Shown in pieces: positions 55,408 through 62,925 of a DNA stretch of 64,000 bases. Source of the stretch: Embleya hyalina (lineage in GTDB: Bacteria > Actinomycetota > Actinomycetes > Streptomycetales > Streptomycetaceae); the NCBI RefSeq assembly GCF_003967355.1, contig NZ_BIFH01000037.1:26277-90276 (forward strand), given 5' to 3'. Made by a program: the position numbers and the translations under genes. Below the pieces are notes generated by a model. The model did no database searches, was not told where the DNA came from, and saw nothing but the letters and a program-made list of their open reading frames with translations. Position 1 is the first letter of the stretch. Each line of letters starts with the position of its first letter.

Positions 55408-55413
55408 TAGCGT
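55408..55413 (+). promoter_or_regulatory. Leaderless -10 box of orphan kinase gene
   Basis: TAGCGT followed by CCGGGT leads straight into GTG 55420. The same twelve bases precede the lipase start at 30279 on the other strand. Confidence 0.7.
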
Positions 55414-55419
55414 CCGGGT

Positions 55420-56709
55420 GTGCAAAAAATCTACGCCTGGCTGCGCGTCCATCCGCTCGTGGTGGATGCGATGTACATGGTGCCGCTGCCGCTGCTGAGC
55501 GCCAGTCAGCAAAACGCCGCCGACGCGCCGACCGGTCACGCCTGGACCTGGACGTGGGTCGTCGTCGCGGTGTTCAGTCTGGGCGCGGTGCTGCGCCGGG
55601 TTTACCCTCGGGCCGCCTTCCTGGTGGTCGCGCTGGGCGGCGTGGGGCAGCTGTTCTTCACCGAGGCGATCTCCGCGGCGAGCTTCGCGGTCCCGATGGT
55701 TTTGTACACGACGGCGAAGTGGGGCAGTCGGCGGCGCGCGCGGATCGCGCTCGTCGCCGTGTTCGTCGGACCGGGACTCTACTTCGCGCGATGGGGCACC
55801 AACCTCGAACTCAACCTGCGCGACGGACTGTTCGGCTACTGCTTCCTGGTGATCAGCCTCGGTATCGCCTGGGTCCTGGGCGACTCGATGCGCACCCGGC
55901 GGGCCTACTACGCCGAACTCGAGGAACGCGCGGCGCGCCTGGAGTTCGAGCGCGACCAGCAGGCACAGATCGCGGCGGCGGCCGAACGTTCGCGGATCGC
56001 CCGAGAGTTGCACGACGTGGTGGCACACAACGTGTCGGTGATCGTGGTCCAGGCCGACGGCGCCGGACGGGCCATCGGCACCGCCCCGGACAAGGCCCGC
56101 GAGGCACTGGACACCATCGCCAAGACCGGCCGCGAGGCACTGGTGGAGATGCGCCGACTGCTCGGCGTACTGCGCGCGGAGAACGAGACCGAGGGCATGA
56201 CCCCGCAACCGAGCCTCGGCCACCTGGACGACCTCGTGGCCCAGGTCGGCCGCGCGGGGATGTCGGTGGGCCTGACCGTCGAGGGGGTACCGATCGACCC
56301 CTCCCGGACCGTCGCCCTGACCGCCTACCGCATCATCCAGGAGGCGCTGACCAACACCCGCAAACACGCCGGTCCGCAGGCCACCGCGAAGGTGCTGGTC
56401 AGATACCTGGAGCAGGCCCTGGAGTTGCGCATCGGCGACGACGGGCGCGGTGCGCAGGCACCGGGCGACGGGATGGGCCACGGGCTGATCGGCATGCGCG
56501 AACGGGTCGCGATGCTCGACGGGCGGCTGGACATCGGCCCGGATCCGGACGGCGGGTGGATGGTGTACGCCCTGCTGCCCTATGGCACGGTCGGGAGCGG
56601 GAGTCGGGCCGTGACGGCGGCGTCGACGCCCGCGCGGCGCTCCGGGGCTCGGACGGGGCCGCCCCGAGGGGACGGGGCCGCGATCCGTATGCGACGCGGG
56701 GACGCGTGA
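55420..56709 (+). CDS. Orphan NarL-type sensor histidine kinase
   Basis: This 429-residue HisKA_3 sensor kinase has five or more N-terminal hydrophobic segments and the His box R-I-A-R-E-L-H-D-V-V-A-H-N-V-S. Its ATPase motifs are Y-R-I-I-Q-E-A-L-T-N-T-R-K-H-A, G-D-D-G-R-G and G-H-G-L-I-G-M-R-E-R. The last 40 residues are a Pro/Ala/Arg-rich tail. Kinases of this type are normally followed by a NarL/LuxR regulator, but the next gene is an OmpR-type regulator with its own HisKA kinase. Its partner is therefore missing locally or lies elsewhere. Confidence 0.9.
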   Translation: MQKIYAWLRVHPLVVDAMYMVPLPLLSASQQNAADAPTGHAWTWTWVVVAVFSLGAVLRRVYPRAAFLVVALGGVGQLFFTEAISAASFAVPMVLYTTAKWGSRRRARIALVAVFVGPGLYFARWGTNLELNLRDGLFGYCFLVISLGIAWVLGDSMRTRRAYYAELEERAARLEFERDQQAQIAAAAERSRIARELHDVVAHNVSVIVVQADGAGRAIGTAPDKAREALDTIAKTGREALVEMRRLLGVLRAENETEGMTPQPSLGHLDDLVAQVGRAGMSVGLTVEGVPIDPSRTVALTAYRIIQEALTNTRKHAGPQATAKVLVRYLEQALELRIGDDGRGAQAPGDGMGHGLIGMRERVAMLDGRLDIGPDPDGGWMVYALLPYGTVGSGSRAVTAASTPARRSGARTGPPRGDGAAIRMRRGDA

Positions 56710-56800
56710 CCCGGGCCCGGTCGGCGTCGCACGCTCCGCGGTGTCCGAGCGAATTCTCGGCCATACACGATCCATATGTGTCGGCTGGGATGCTGCCGGG

Positions 56801-57472
56801 ATGCGAGTGCTTCTGGTCGAGGACGAGCAGCCGCTGGCCGGCTATATCGCCGCCGGACTGCGCAAACACGGATTTGCCGTCGATGTCGCGGGAGATGGGC
56901 AAAGTGCCCTGGATAAGGGGGAATCGACCCCTTATGACGTGGTGGTGTTGGATCGGGATCTGCCGATCGTGCACGGTGACACCGTCTGTCGGCGGCTCGC
57001 CGAGTCGGGCACCTCGCGGATTTTGATGCTCACCGCGTCCGGTGCCGTTCGGGACCGGGTCGACGGGCTCACCCTGGGCGCCGACGACTACCTGGGCAAA
57101 CCGTTCGCGTTCGCCGAACTGGTGGCCCGTGTGCACGCGTTGTCCCGTCGCAGCGCGCCCGCGCGGCCGCCGGTGCTGCGGGCCGCCGACGTGACGCTCG
57201 ATCCCGCTCGGCGCTGCGCCGAACGCGGCGGCAGGGCACTGCACTTGACGCCCAAGGAGTTCGGCGTGCTCGAACGGTTGCTCGCCGTCGCCGGGGACGT
57301 GGTCAGTGCCGAGACGCTGTTGGAGAAGGTCTGGGACGAGCACGCCGACCCGTTCACCAACGCGGTCCGGATCGCCGTCGGCACGCTGCGGCGCAAGCTC
57401 GGCGATCCGGTCCTGATCGAGACCGTGACCGGTGTCGGATACCGGATCGTGGCCCGGCCGGCGTGCGACTGA
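56801..57472 (+). CDS. OmpR-family response regulator
   Basis: This 223-residue regulator has an N-terminal receiver (M-R-V-L-L-V-E-D-E, phospho-acceptor Asp in V-V-V-L-D-R-D-L-P, L-M-L-T-A-S, Y-L-G-K-P-F) and a C-terminal winged helix (L-T-P-K-E-F-G-V-L-E-R-L-L, V-G-T-L-R-R-K-L, V-R-G/V-G-Y-R-I). The more upstream ATG 56741 adds 20 non-conserved residues and was rejected. Its 3' end overlaps the kinase gene by ten bases, so the two are a coupled two-component system. Confidence 0.95.
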   Translation: MRVLLVEDEQPLAGYIAAGLRKHGFAVDVAGDGQSALDKGESTPYDVVVLDRDLPIVHGDTVCRRLAESGTSRILMLTASGAVRDRVDGLTLGADDYLGKPFAFAELVARVHALSRRSAPARPPVLRAADVTLDPARRCAERGGRALHLTPKEFGVLERLLAVAGDVVSAETLLEKVWDEHADPFTNAVRIAVGTLRRKLGDPVLIETVTGVGYRIVARPACD

Positions 57473-58707
57473 CCGCGCGCGGTCGGCTCACCGCGCTGTA
57501 CACCGCGCTGGTCCTGGCCGCCGGGGTGGTGCTCACCGCGCTGACGTATCTGCTGGTGCGGCGGAGCCTGCGGCATCGGATCCGGATCGAGGTCCTGGCC
57601 GGCCCGGGTACCGACACCGAATCACCCCCGAACGTGGGGGAGATGACCGCACTCGCCGAACGCGTGCGGGCCACGACGTTGTCCGACCTGCTCACCCGGG
57701 CCGGGATCGCGCTCGCCGTGGTGACCGTACTGGCCGCGGCCCTGGGGTGGTTGGTCGCCGGACGGGTGTTGCAGCCGATCCGGGCCATCGCGGCCACCGC
57801 GCAGCGGCTGTCCGCCGAGAACCTGTCCGAGCGGGTGCCGGTGGGCACGCCGCCGGACGAACTCGGCGACCTCGCGGCCACGATCAACGGCATGCTGGAC
57901 CGGATCCGCGCCGGCGTCGCGCAGCGCGACCGGATCCTGGCCGGACAACGGCTGTTCACCGCCAACGCCGCACACGAACTGCGCACACCGCTCACCACGA
58001 TCCGCACCGCGATCGACGTGACCCTGGACGGCGAGCCGGACCGGGCCGAACTGCTCGCGATGGCCGACGACATCCGGGCCGCGATCGACCACAGCCGGCG
58101 TACGCTCGACGGCCTGCTCGCACTGGCCCGCAGCGAAAGTGATCCCGGCCGGCATCGCCTCGTCGACCTGGCCGAGATCGCGACCGGGATCCTGGACGGC
58201 GCCGCCGACGCGGCGAGCGCACGGCGGCTCACCTGCCGCGTCGCGGGCCGACCCGCGCGGATGTACGGCGAACCGGTGCTGCTGGAGCGGCTGATCGGCA
58301 ATCTGGTCGACAACGCCGTCCGGTACAACCACGTCGACGGCCGCATCACGGTACACACCGACCGGATCGGCGACCATGTACTCCTCCGGGTGACCAACAC
58401 CGGCCCGTCGATCCTGCGGGAGGACGCGACGGGCCTGCTGGAGCCGTTCGTTCGGGGCCGCGACACCCGCCGATCCGCCGACGGCGGCGCCGGTCTGGGC
58501 CTGTCCATCGTCCGTGCGATCAGCACCGTCCACCAGGGCGACCTCACCCTCACCGCCCGGGACGGCGGCGGGTTGGACGTCACCATCCGCTTCCCGAGCG
58601 CGCGGGAAGCCCACGCCGACGGGCCGCGTCTCGTCGGCGGGACAGACGTGGACGCGCGTAGCGAGGTTGCGGACGCGCGTAGCGGGGTCGCGGACCGACC
58701 CGTATAG
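57463..58707 (+). CDS. HisKA sensor histidine kinase with HAMP domain
   Basis: This 414-residue kinase has two transmembrane helices (about residues 10-32 and 80-100) around a short extracytoplasmic loop of about 45 residues. HAMP, the His box (A-N-A-A-H-E-L-R-T-P-L-T-T-I-R-T) and a HATPase domain (N-L-V-D-N-A-V-R-Y-N, G-A-G-L-G-L-S-I-V) follow. The GTG start overlaps the regulator gene by ten bases. Near the stop the DNA has two 21-base tandem units (GACGCGCGTAGCG...) that encode D-A-R-S-[EG]-V-A repeats in the tail. Confidence 0.95.
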   Translation: MRLTARGRLTALYTALVLAAGVVLTALTYLLVRRSLRHRIRIEVLAGPGTDTESPPNVGEMTALAERVRATTLSDLLTRAGIALAVVTVLAAALGWLVAGRVLQPIRAIAATAQRLSAENLSERVPVGTPPDELGDLAATINGMLDRIRAGVAQRDRILAGQRLFTANAAHELRTPLTTIRTAIDVTLDGEPDRAELLAMADDIRAAIDHSRRTLDGLLALARSESDPGRHRLVDLAEIATGILDGAADAASARRLTCRVAGRPARMYGEPVLLERLIGNLVDNAVRYNHVDGRITVHTDRIGDHVLLRVTNTGPSILREDATGLLEPFVRGRDTRRSADGGAGLGLSIVRAISTVHQGDLTLTARDGGGLDVTIRFPSAREAHADGPRLVGGTDVDARSEVADARSGVADRPV

Positions 58708-58985
58708 CCGGCCCGGCTCGGGGACGGCGGGCAACGCACGGTGTGCGCAAGGGCATCGGGTGAAGCGGATGTACCCGGAGGATGAATTGTCATCCGAAGT
58801 CCGCCGAAGTCTGGACGGCCGGCGCGATCGTCCGGTGGGATGGCTTCCGCTCCCGCGTCCTCGGATCGCGTCTCGCGTCGCCGACCGGTCGTGGGGAGTC
58901 TGTGAGTTCGGAGCTCGGCCGTACCACCTGCATCCCCTGCCCACGGCACTCCACACCGGGAGCGTCGGCATCCTGGAGGTATTCG

Positions 58986-59435
58986 ATGCGTCGACTGTCC
59001 ATGGCACTTGCCGCCACCGCGATGACGATCGGCGTCGGAGTCGGCGTGGCCACGCCGGTCCAGGCCGCTCCGGCGGACAAGCCGCAGGTACTCTCCGGTT
59101 GGACCCAGACCAGCGCCGCCAGCTACAACGCCTGGTGGTCCGCCCGGCAGAACCAGGGCAACTGGGCCGCCTACAACTTCGACTGGTCCACCGACTACTG
59201 CAGCGGGTCGCCCGACAACCCCTTGGGCTTCCCGTTCCAGAACTCGTGTGCCCGGCACGACTTCGGCTACCGCAACTACAAGGCGGCGGGCACCTTCGCC
59301 GCCAACAAGGCCCGCCTGGACAGCGCGCTGTACGAGGACCTCAAGCGGGTCTGCGCCCCGTACGGCGCCGTGGCCCGGGCGACCTGCAACAGCACGGCCT
59401 GGACCTACTACCAGGCGGTCAAGATCCTCGGCTGA
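58986..59435 (+). CDS. Secreted prokaryotic phospholipase A2
   Basis: This 149-residue exported enzyme hydrolyses the sn-2 ester of phospholipids. A signal peptide (residues 1-28, ending Q-A-A-P) precedes the prokaryotic PLA2 domain. That domain has the calcium-loop region W-S-T-D-Y-C-S-G-S-P-D-N-P and the catalytic C-A-R-H-D-F-G-Y-R-N-Y motif with the His-Asp pair. Four Cys should form two disulfides, as in the Streptomyces enzymes. ATG 58986 has GGAGG seven bases upstream. Length matches the family. Confidence 0.93.
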   Translation: MRRLSMALAATAMTIGVGVGVATPVQAAPADKPQVLSGWTQTSAASYNAWWSARQNQGNWAAYNFDWSTDYCSGSPDNPLGFPFQNSCARHDFGYRNYKAAGTFAANKARLDSALYEDLKRVCAPYGAVARATCNSTAWTYYQAVKILG

Positions 59436-59495
59436 CGTCGAATCCCCGGGCCGGCGGCGGCAACGTCGTCGGCCGGGGCTCGCCGATGCCCCCGA

Positions 59496-59870
59496 TACCG
59501 GTTCGACGTCCACGATCGGGGTGCCGTCGAGCGCTTCGAGGTCGCGGCCACCCATCCGCGGGCCGTCGATCGTGGTGATGTGTACGCGGTGCGACCCGAT
59601 GGGGTTGGGCCGGTCCGGCGAGCGGGCGTCGAACACGCCCCGCACGCGCGTGCGGGCGTCGCCGCGCGGGTGCACGGACAGCACGTCCCGGTCCGCCCGG
59701 TCGAGCCGGGTCGGCACCACGTCGGTGCCGACCGCCGGTTCCCGGAGCCCGTCGGCCACGTCCGGCTCGAACCCGAGCCAGTCCTCCGGTGAACCCTCGT
59801 CCCCCCGCCCGGGCGCGGACGCCCGATCCACCGGCGGGACTCGACCCGGCCGCACGCCGGCCCCGGACGC
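59496..59870 (-). pseudogene. TrmO-like (TsaA) relic
   Basis: The minus strand encodes most of a TrmO/TsaA domain, which N6-methylates t6A37 in tRNA. The visible motifs are G-D-E-G-S-P-E-D-W, L-D-R-A-D-R-D-V-L-S-V-H-P-R-G-D, F-D-A-R-S-P-D-R-P-N-P-I-G and D-L-E-A-L-D-G-T-P-I-V-D-V-E-P-V. The N-terminal G-R-V-E-S segment is in another frame, so there is a frameshift near 59840. No start with an RBS is present, and no stop follows the last motif; the frame runs on antisense across the PLA2 gene. It is most likely a decayed copy. Confidence 0.7.
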
Positions 59871-59984
59871 GCGTCGTCGTGCGTCGTTTCGCCCCCTTCG
59901 TCGTCGATCGCACCCCGTGTCGCCGGCTCGACCGACGCGGGACGGCGGATGCGACGGAGGCCGTCGGCGGGACGCGGGCTCGGG

Positions 59985-60338
59985 TCAGTCGGCGACGTCG
60001 AAGAGCACCGAGCGCACCTCGAGGTCGTCACGGGTGGGCTTGCCGTGCGGCTTCAGGCGCCACTCGGCGCCCGTGCAGTCGGCCCCCCGGTAGACGGTGA
60101 CCCGGGAATCGGTCTCGTTGTGCGGGCCGTAGCCGGGCGGGACGTCGTCCGAACCGACGCCGTACAGGTCGATGCACACGCCGCTGCGCGGGTCGTGCAG
60201 GGTGACCTGATGTTCCCGGCCCGACGTGTCGACGTACTTGTAGTGGAACCGGCCCTCGGCGGCCACGGATGTTCCGGGCAGCGACAGGACCAGTGCCAGC
60301 GCGGCCACGGCGGCGCCGGCAGCATTGCGGAGTTTCAA
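59985..60338 (-). CDS. Small secreted protein of unknown function
   Basis: This 117-residue exported protein starts at an unusual TTG with GGAAGGG about eight bases upstream. A signal peptide covers residues 1-27 (hydrophobic A-A-V-A-A-L-A-L-V-L-S-L, then S-V-A-A-E). The mature domain is beta-rich, with two Cys (V-C-I-D-L-Y and A-D-C-T-G-A-E-W) that may pair, and ends V-L-F-D-V-A-D. The family is unknown to me. It may be a small actinobacterial protease-inhibitor-like or surface protein. Confidence 0.72.
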   Translation of the reverse strand: MKLRNAAGAAVAALALVLSLPGTSVAAEGRFHYKYVDTSGREHQVTLHDPRSGVCIDLYGVGSDDVPPGYGPHNETDSRVTVYRGADCTGAEWRLKPHGKPTRDDLEVRSVLFDVAD

Positions 60339-60450
60339 GGTGAATCCCTTCCAAAAGGTTGCCTGGCCGACTTTAGAGGGAATTCACGTAAAGTAAGCGG
60401 ACATTCCGGAAGATTGCTTCGTGGCGCCCGGCGGGTCCGCGCCTTGCACG

Positions 60451-60474
60451 GTGTGTGGGTGTGTGGGTGTGTGC
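60451..60474. repeat. Short 8-bp tandem repeat
   Basis: Three adjacent units of GTGTGTGG (the last ends in C) form a purine/pyrimidine-alternating run in the gap between a TetR gene and the secreted protein gene. It is the only microsatellite-like run noticed in the window. Confidence 0.8.
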
Positions 60475-60489
60475 GGGCAGGGGGACCGA

Positions 60490-61152
60490 CTAGCCGGCGT
60501 CCGGGCGGGTCCGGGGGCGGTATCGGGCCAGGAACATGTCCACGCCGCCGGTGATCAGACGGGACGTCAGGTCCGCGTCGGGCGCGGCGCCCGTGGAGCC
60601 GTACGCGATGTGCGGCATCAGCACCAGGCCGGACAGCTGGATCGCGGCCAAGGGCACGTCGTCGATGGCGAGTTCGCCGCGTTCGACCAGCCTGGTGAGC
60701 GCGGTGCGGACCACCACGTGGAAGCGGTCCGGGCCCAGTTCCTGCCAGGTGCGGCCCAGTTCGGGCAGGCGGGGCATCGAGCCCAGCACCACGTTGTGCA
60801 GCGCGAGCACCTCCGGGGTGGCGTGGCCGGCCACCCATGCCTCGCAGATGGCGATCAGGTCGGCTCGTACGTCGGTGGAGGAGCCCAGGCGCTCCTCGAT
60901 CAGGTGCATGGAGTCGACCAGTGCCCGATCGAGCATGTCGCCGACGATCGCGATGAACAGGGCCTCCTTGCTGCCGAAGTGGTTGTAGACGGTCACCTTC
61001 GCGACGCCGGCCTCGGCGGCGATGGTGTCCATGCCCACCCCGTAGCCGTCGCGCAGGAAGGCGTCGGTCGCCGCCTTCAGGATCGCCGCGCGCTTGCGTG
61101 CCGCGCGGTCACCCGAGGGGATGCGCTTGGGGGTCTGCTCGGCTGCCCACAC
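60490..61152 (-). CDS. TetR/AcrR-family transcriptional regulator
   Basis: This 220-residue repressor has the HTH A-I-L-K-A-A-T-D-A-F-L-R-D-G-Y, T-I-A-A-E-A-G-V-A-K-V-T-V-Y-N-H-F-G-S-K-E-A-L-F, and a C-terminal TetR_C_33/AefR-like domain. GTG 61152 has GGAGGAG seven bases upstream and replaces the longer ATG start at 61227, which lies inside the operator zone. It is divergent from an MFS efflux gene across 182 bases that hold repeated GTTCA-type palindromes. It is almost certainly the repressor of that pump. Confidence 0.94.
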   Translation of the reverse strand: MWAAEQTPKRIPSGDRAARKRAAILKAATDAFLRDGYGVGMDTIAAEAGVAKVTVYNHFGSKEALFIAIVGDMLDRALVDSMHLIEERLGSSTDVRADLIAICEAWVAGHATPEVLALHNVVLGSMPRLPELGRTWQELGPDRFHVVVRTALTRLVERGELAIDDVPLAAIQLSGLVLMPHIAYGSTGAAPDADLTSRLITGGVDMFLARYRPRTRPDAG

Positions 61153-61246
61153 GGTCGGCTCCTCCGTTGGTCGTCGCGTGCGTTCGGCACGGCGCCTGAA
61201 CGCTTGATCGTTACTCAGTCTAATCAATTCTGAACCGTACGGGTTG

Positions 61247-61308
61247 GTTCAACTGAACTGCACTGTTGAGTTCATATGAACTGCACTGTATGGTTTGGTT
61301 CATCGAAC
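61247..61308 (+). promoter_or_regulatory. Promoter and triple operator of the MFS gene
   Basis: The promoter TTGAGT (61266-61271), a 17-base spacer and TATGGT (61289-61294) is well formed. Three GTTCA/GAAC-type symmetric sites lie at 61247-61258 (GTTCAACTGAAC), 61270-61281 (GTTCATATGAAC) and 61298-61308 (GTTCATCGAAC). The first two share a 13-base direct repeat TGAACTGCACTGT at 61254 and 61277, 23 bases apart. The middle site sits between -35 and -10, so binding there would block the polymerase. Confidence 0.85.
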
Positions 61309-61334
61309 GGCGGACACCTGGAAGGGGTCGGCAG

Positions 61335-62849
61335 ATGAACCACGACACGGCCACGAGGCCGAAGGCGGCATCGGCGACAAGGGTCGCGACCGCCGCCACC
61401 GCCGCGGTCCCGACGACGCCCGGTACACCGGCGCCCACGGCAACCGGCACACCGGCGACGACCACCGCGGCCACCCGGACCGGCGCCGCCTTCGCCCTGC
61501 TGGCCGCCGTACAGGCCGTCCTCAACACCTCGGTCACCATCACCTCGGCCGCCGGCCCCGACATCGCCGCCGACCTCGGCCTCGGCGCCTCCGGCCTGGT
61601 CTGGACCGGCGCCGCCTACACCCTCGCCTTCAGCGGCCTGCTCCTGCTCGGCGGCCGGATGGCCGACCGGTACGGCCGACGCAACGCCTTCCGGGCCGGC
61701 ATCGCCCTGTTCGCCGTCGCCTCGCTGGCCGGCGCGCTCGTCCCCGGCGGGGGCTCGCTGATCACCATCCGGCTGCTCCAGGGCGCCGGTGCCGCGGTGG
61801 CCGCGCCCGCCGCGATGGCCCTGGTCGGGGACGTGTTCCCGGTCGAGGCCACCCGACGGCGCGCGATGGCCGCGTGGGGCGGACTCTCCGGCGTCGGCGC
61901 CGCGTTGGGCATGCAACTCGCCGGTGCCACCGCCACCTGGGCCTCCTGGCGCTGGTCCTTCGTCGCCCTCGCACTGGTCGGCCTGGTGGTCGCGGTCCTG
62001 TCCGGGCGATACCTGCCGGCGGGCCCGACGCCGACGCGCGGCCGGGTGGACGTACTCGGCGCCGCCCTCGTCACCGGCGGCGTCGCGCTGCTCAGCCTGG
62101 GCCTGGTGGCCGTCGGCACACACGGCTGGCTCACCGTCGCCGTACTGCTCCCGATCGGCGCCGGACTCGTGCTCCTGCTCGGCTTCGGGGTGGCCGAGAA
62201 CCGGATCGCCGCGCCGCTGATGCCGCTGCGCTTCCTGGCCTCGGGGCGTCGGGTCGGCGCGCTGGCCACCGGCATGCTCGCGCCGATCGCCGGATCGTCG
62301 GCGGCGTTCCTGATGTCGCTGTACTTCCAGCGGGTGCTCGGCTGGTCCGCGTTGCGCTCCGCGCTGGGCTTCGTCCCGTACACCCTCGCGCTGATCGTAG
62401 TCAGCGCCGCCGGCGTGGCGATCGTGGCCCGGCTCGGCGCCCGGCGGACCGCGTCCCTCGGCCTGATCACGATGGCGATCGCGTTCCTGCTGTTCGGCCG
62501 GATCGACGCGGAATCCGCCTACGTCGGCGCGCCGTTGTCGGGAATGCTCGTCCTTCCCGTCGGGATCGCACTGACCGCTGCCTCGGCGGTGGTCGGCGCG
62601 ACGCGGGGCGTGTCGGCCGGGGACGCCGCGTTGGCCGGCGGTGCGTTCAACACCTCGATGCTGATGGGCCCGACCATCGGCATGGCCCTGTTCGCCTCGC
62701 TCGCCGACGCGCACACCGGCGCCGGCCCGTCCCCGGAGCAGGCCGCCACCGACGGCTACGTCTTCGCCTTCCACGCCGCGGCGGCGCTGTTCGCGGTCGC
62801 CGCGGTCGCCGTGGCGGTCCTGCGGGGGAGCCGGACGGCGCGGGCCTGA
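61335..62849 (+). CDS. MFS drug/proton antiporter (DHA2-like)
   Basis: This 504-residue major facilitator has about 14 transmembrane helices, typical of the DHA2 drug-efflux group. Motif A in loop 2-3 reads G-G-R-M-A-D-R-Y-G-R-R-N, and the motif C-like region is S-G-V-G-A-A-L-G-M. The first 50 residues are Thr/Ala/Pro-rich. ATG 61335 has GAAGGGG seven bases upstream. Expression is likely induced when a ligand releases the divergent TetR repressor from the operator array. The substrate may be a drug or an own metabolite. Confidence 0.92.
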   Translation: MNHDTATRPKAASATRVATAATAAVPTTPGTPAPTATGTPATTTAATRTGAAFALLAAVQAVLNTSVTITSAAGPDIAADLGLGASGLVWTGAAYTLAFSGLLLLGGRMADRYGRRNAFRAGIALFAVASLAGALVPGGGSLITIRLLQGAGAAVAAPAAMALVGDVFPVEATRRRAMAAWGGLSGVGAALGMQLAGATATWASWRWSFVALALVGLVVAVLSGRYLPAGPTPTRGRVDVLGAALVTGGVALLSLGLVAVGTHGWLTVAVLLPIGAGLVLLLGFGVAENRIAAPLMPLRFLASGRRVGALATGMLAPIAGSSAAFLMSLYFQRVLGWSALRSALGFVPYTLALIVVSAAGVAIVARLGARRTASLGLITMAIAFLLFGRIDAESAYVGAPLSGMLVLPVGIALTAASAVVGATRGVSAGDAALAGGAFNTSMLMGPTIGMALFASLADAHTGAGPSPEQAATDGYVFAFHAAAALFAVAAVAVAVLRGSRTARA

Positions 62850-62925
62850 TCGGGCTCGCCCGAGCGCACGACCACCCCTCGTCCGGCCCATCGACCACCC
62901 TCATCCGTCAAGGAGTTCACCGATC

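Noticed and set aside
58650-58697. Tandem 21-base repeat near the kinase stop as a mobile or CRISPR-like element
   Set aside because: Only two units are present, they are in frame and encode a repeated tail peptide, so slippage within the coding sequence explains them.
59408-60031. A functional TrmO gene
   Set aside because: No reading frame contains start, N-terminal motif, core and stop together.
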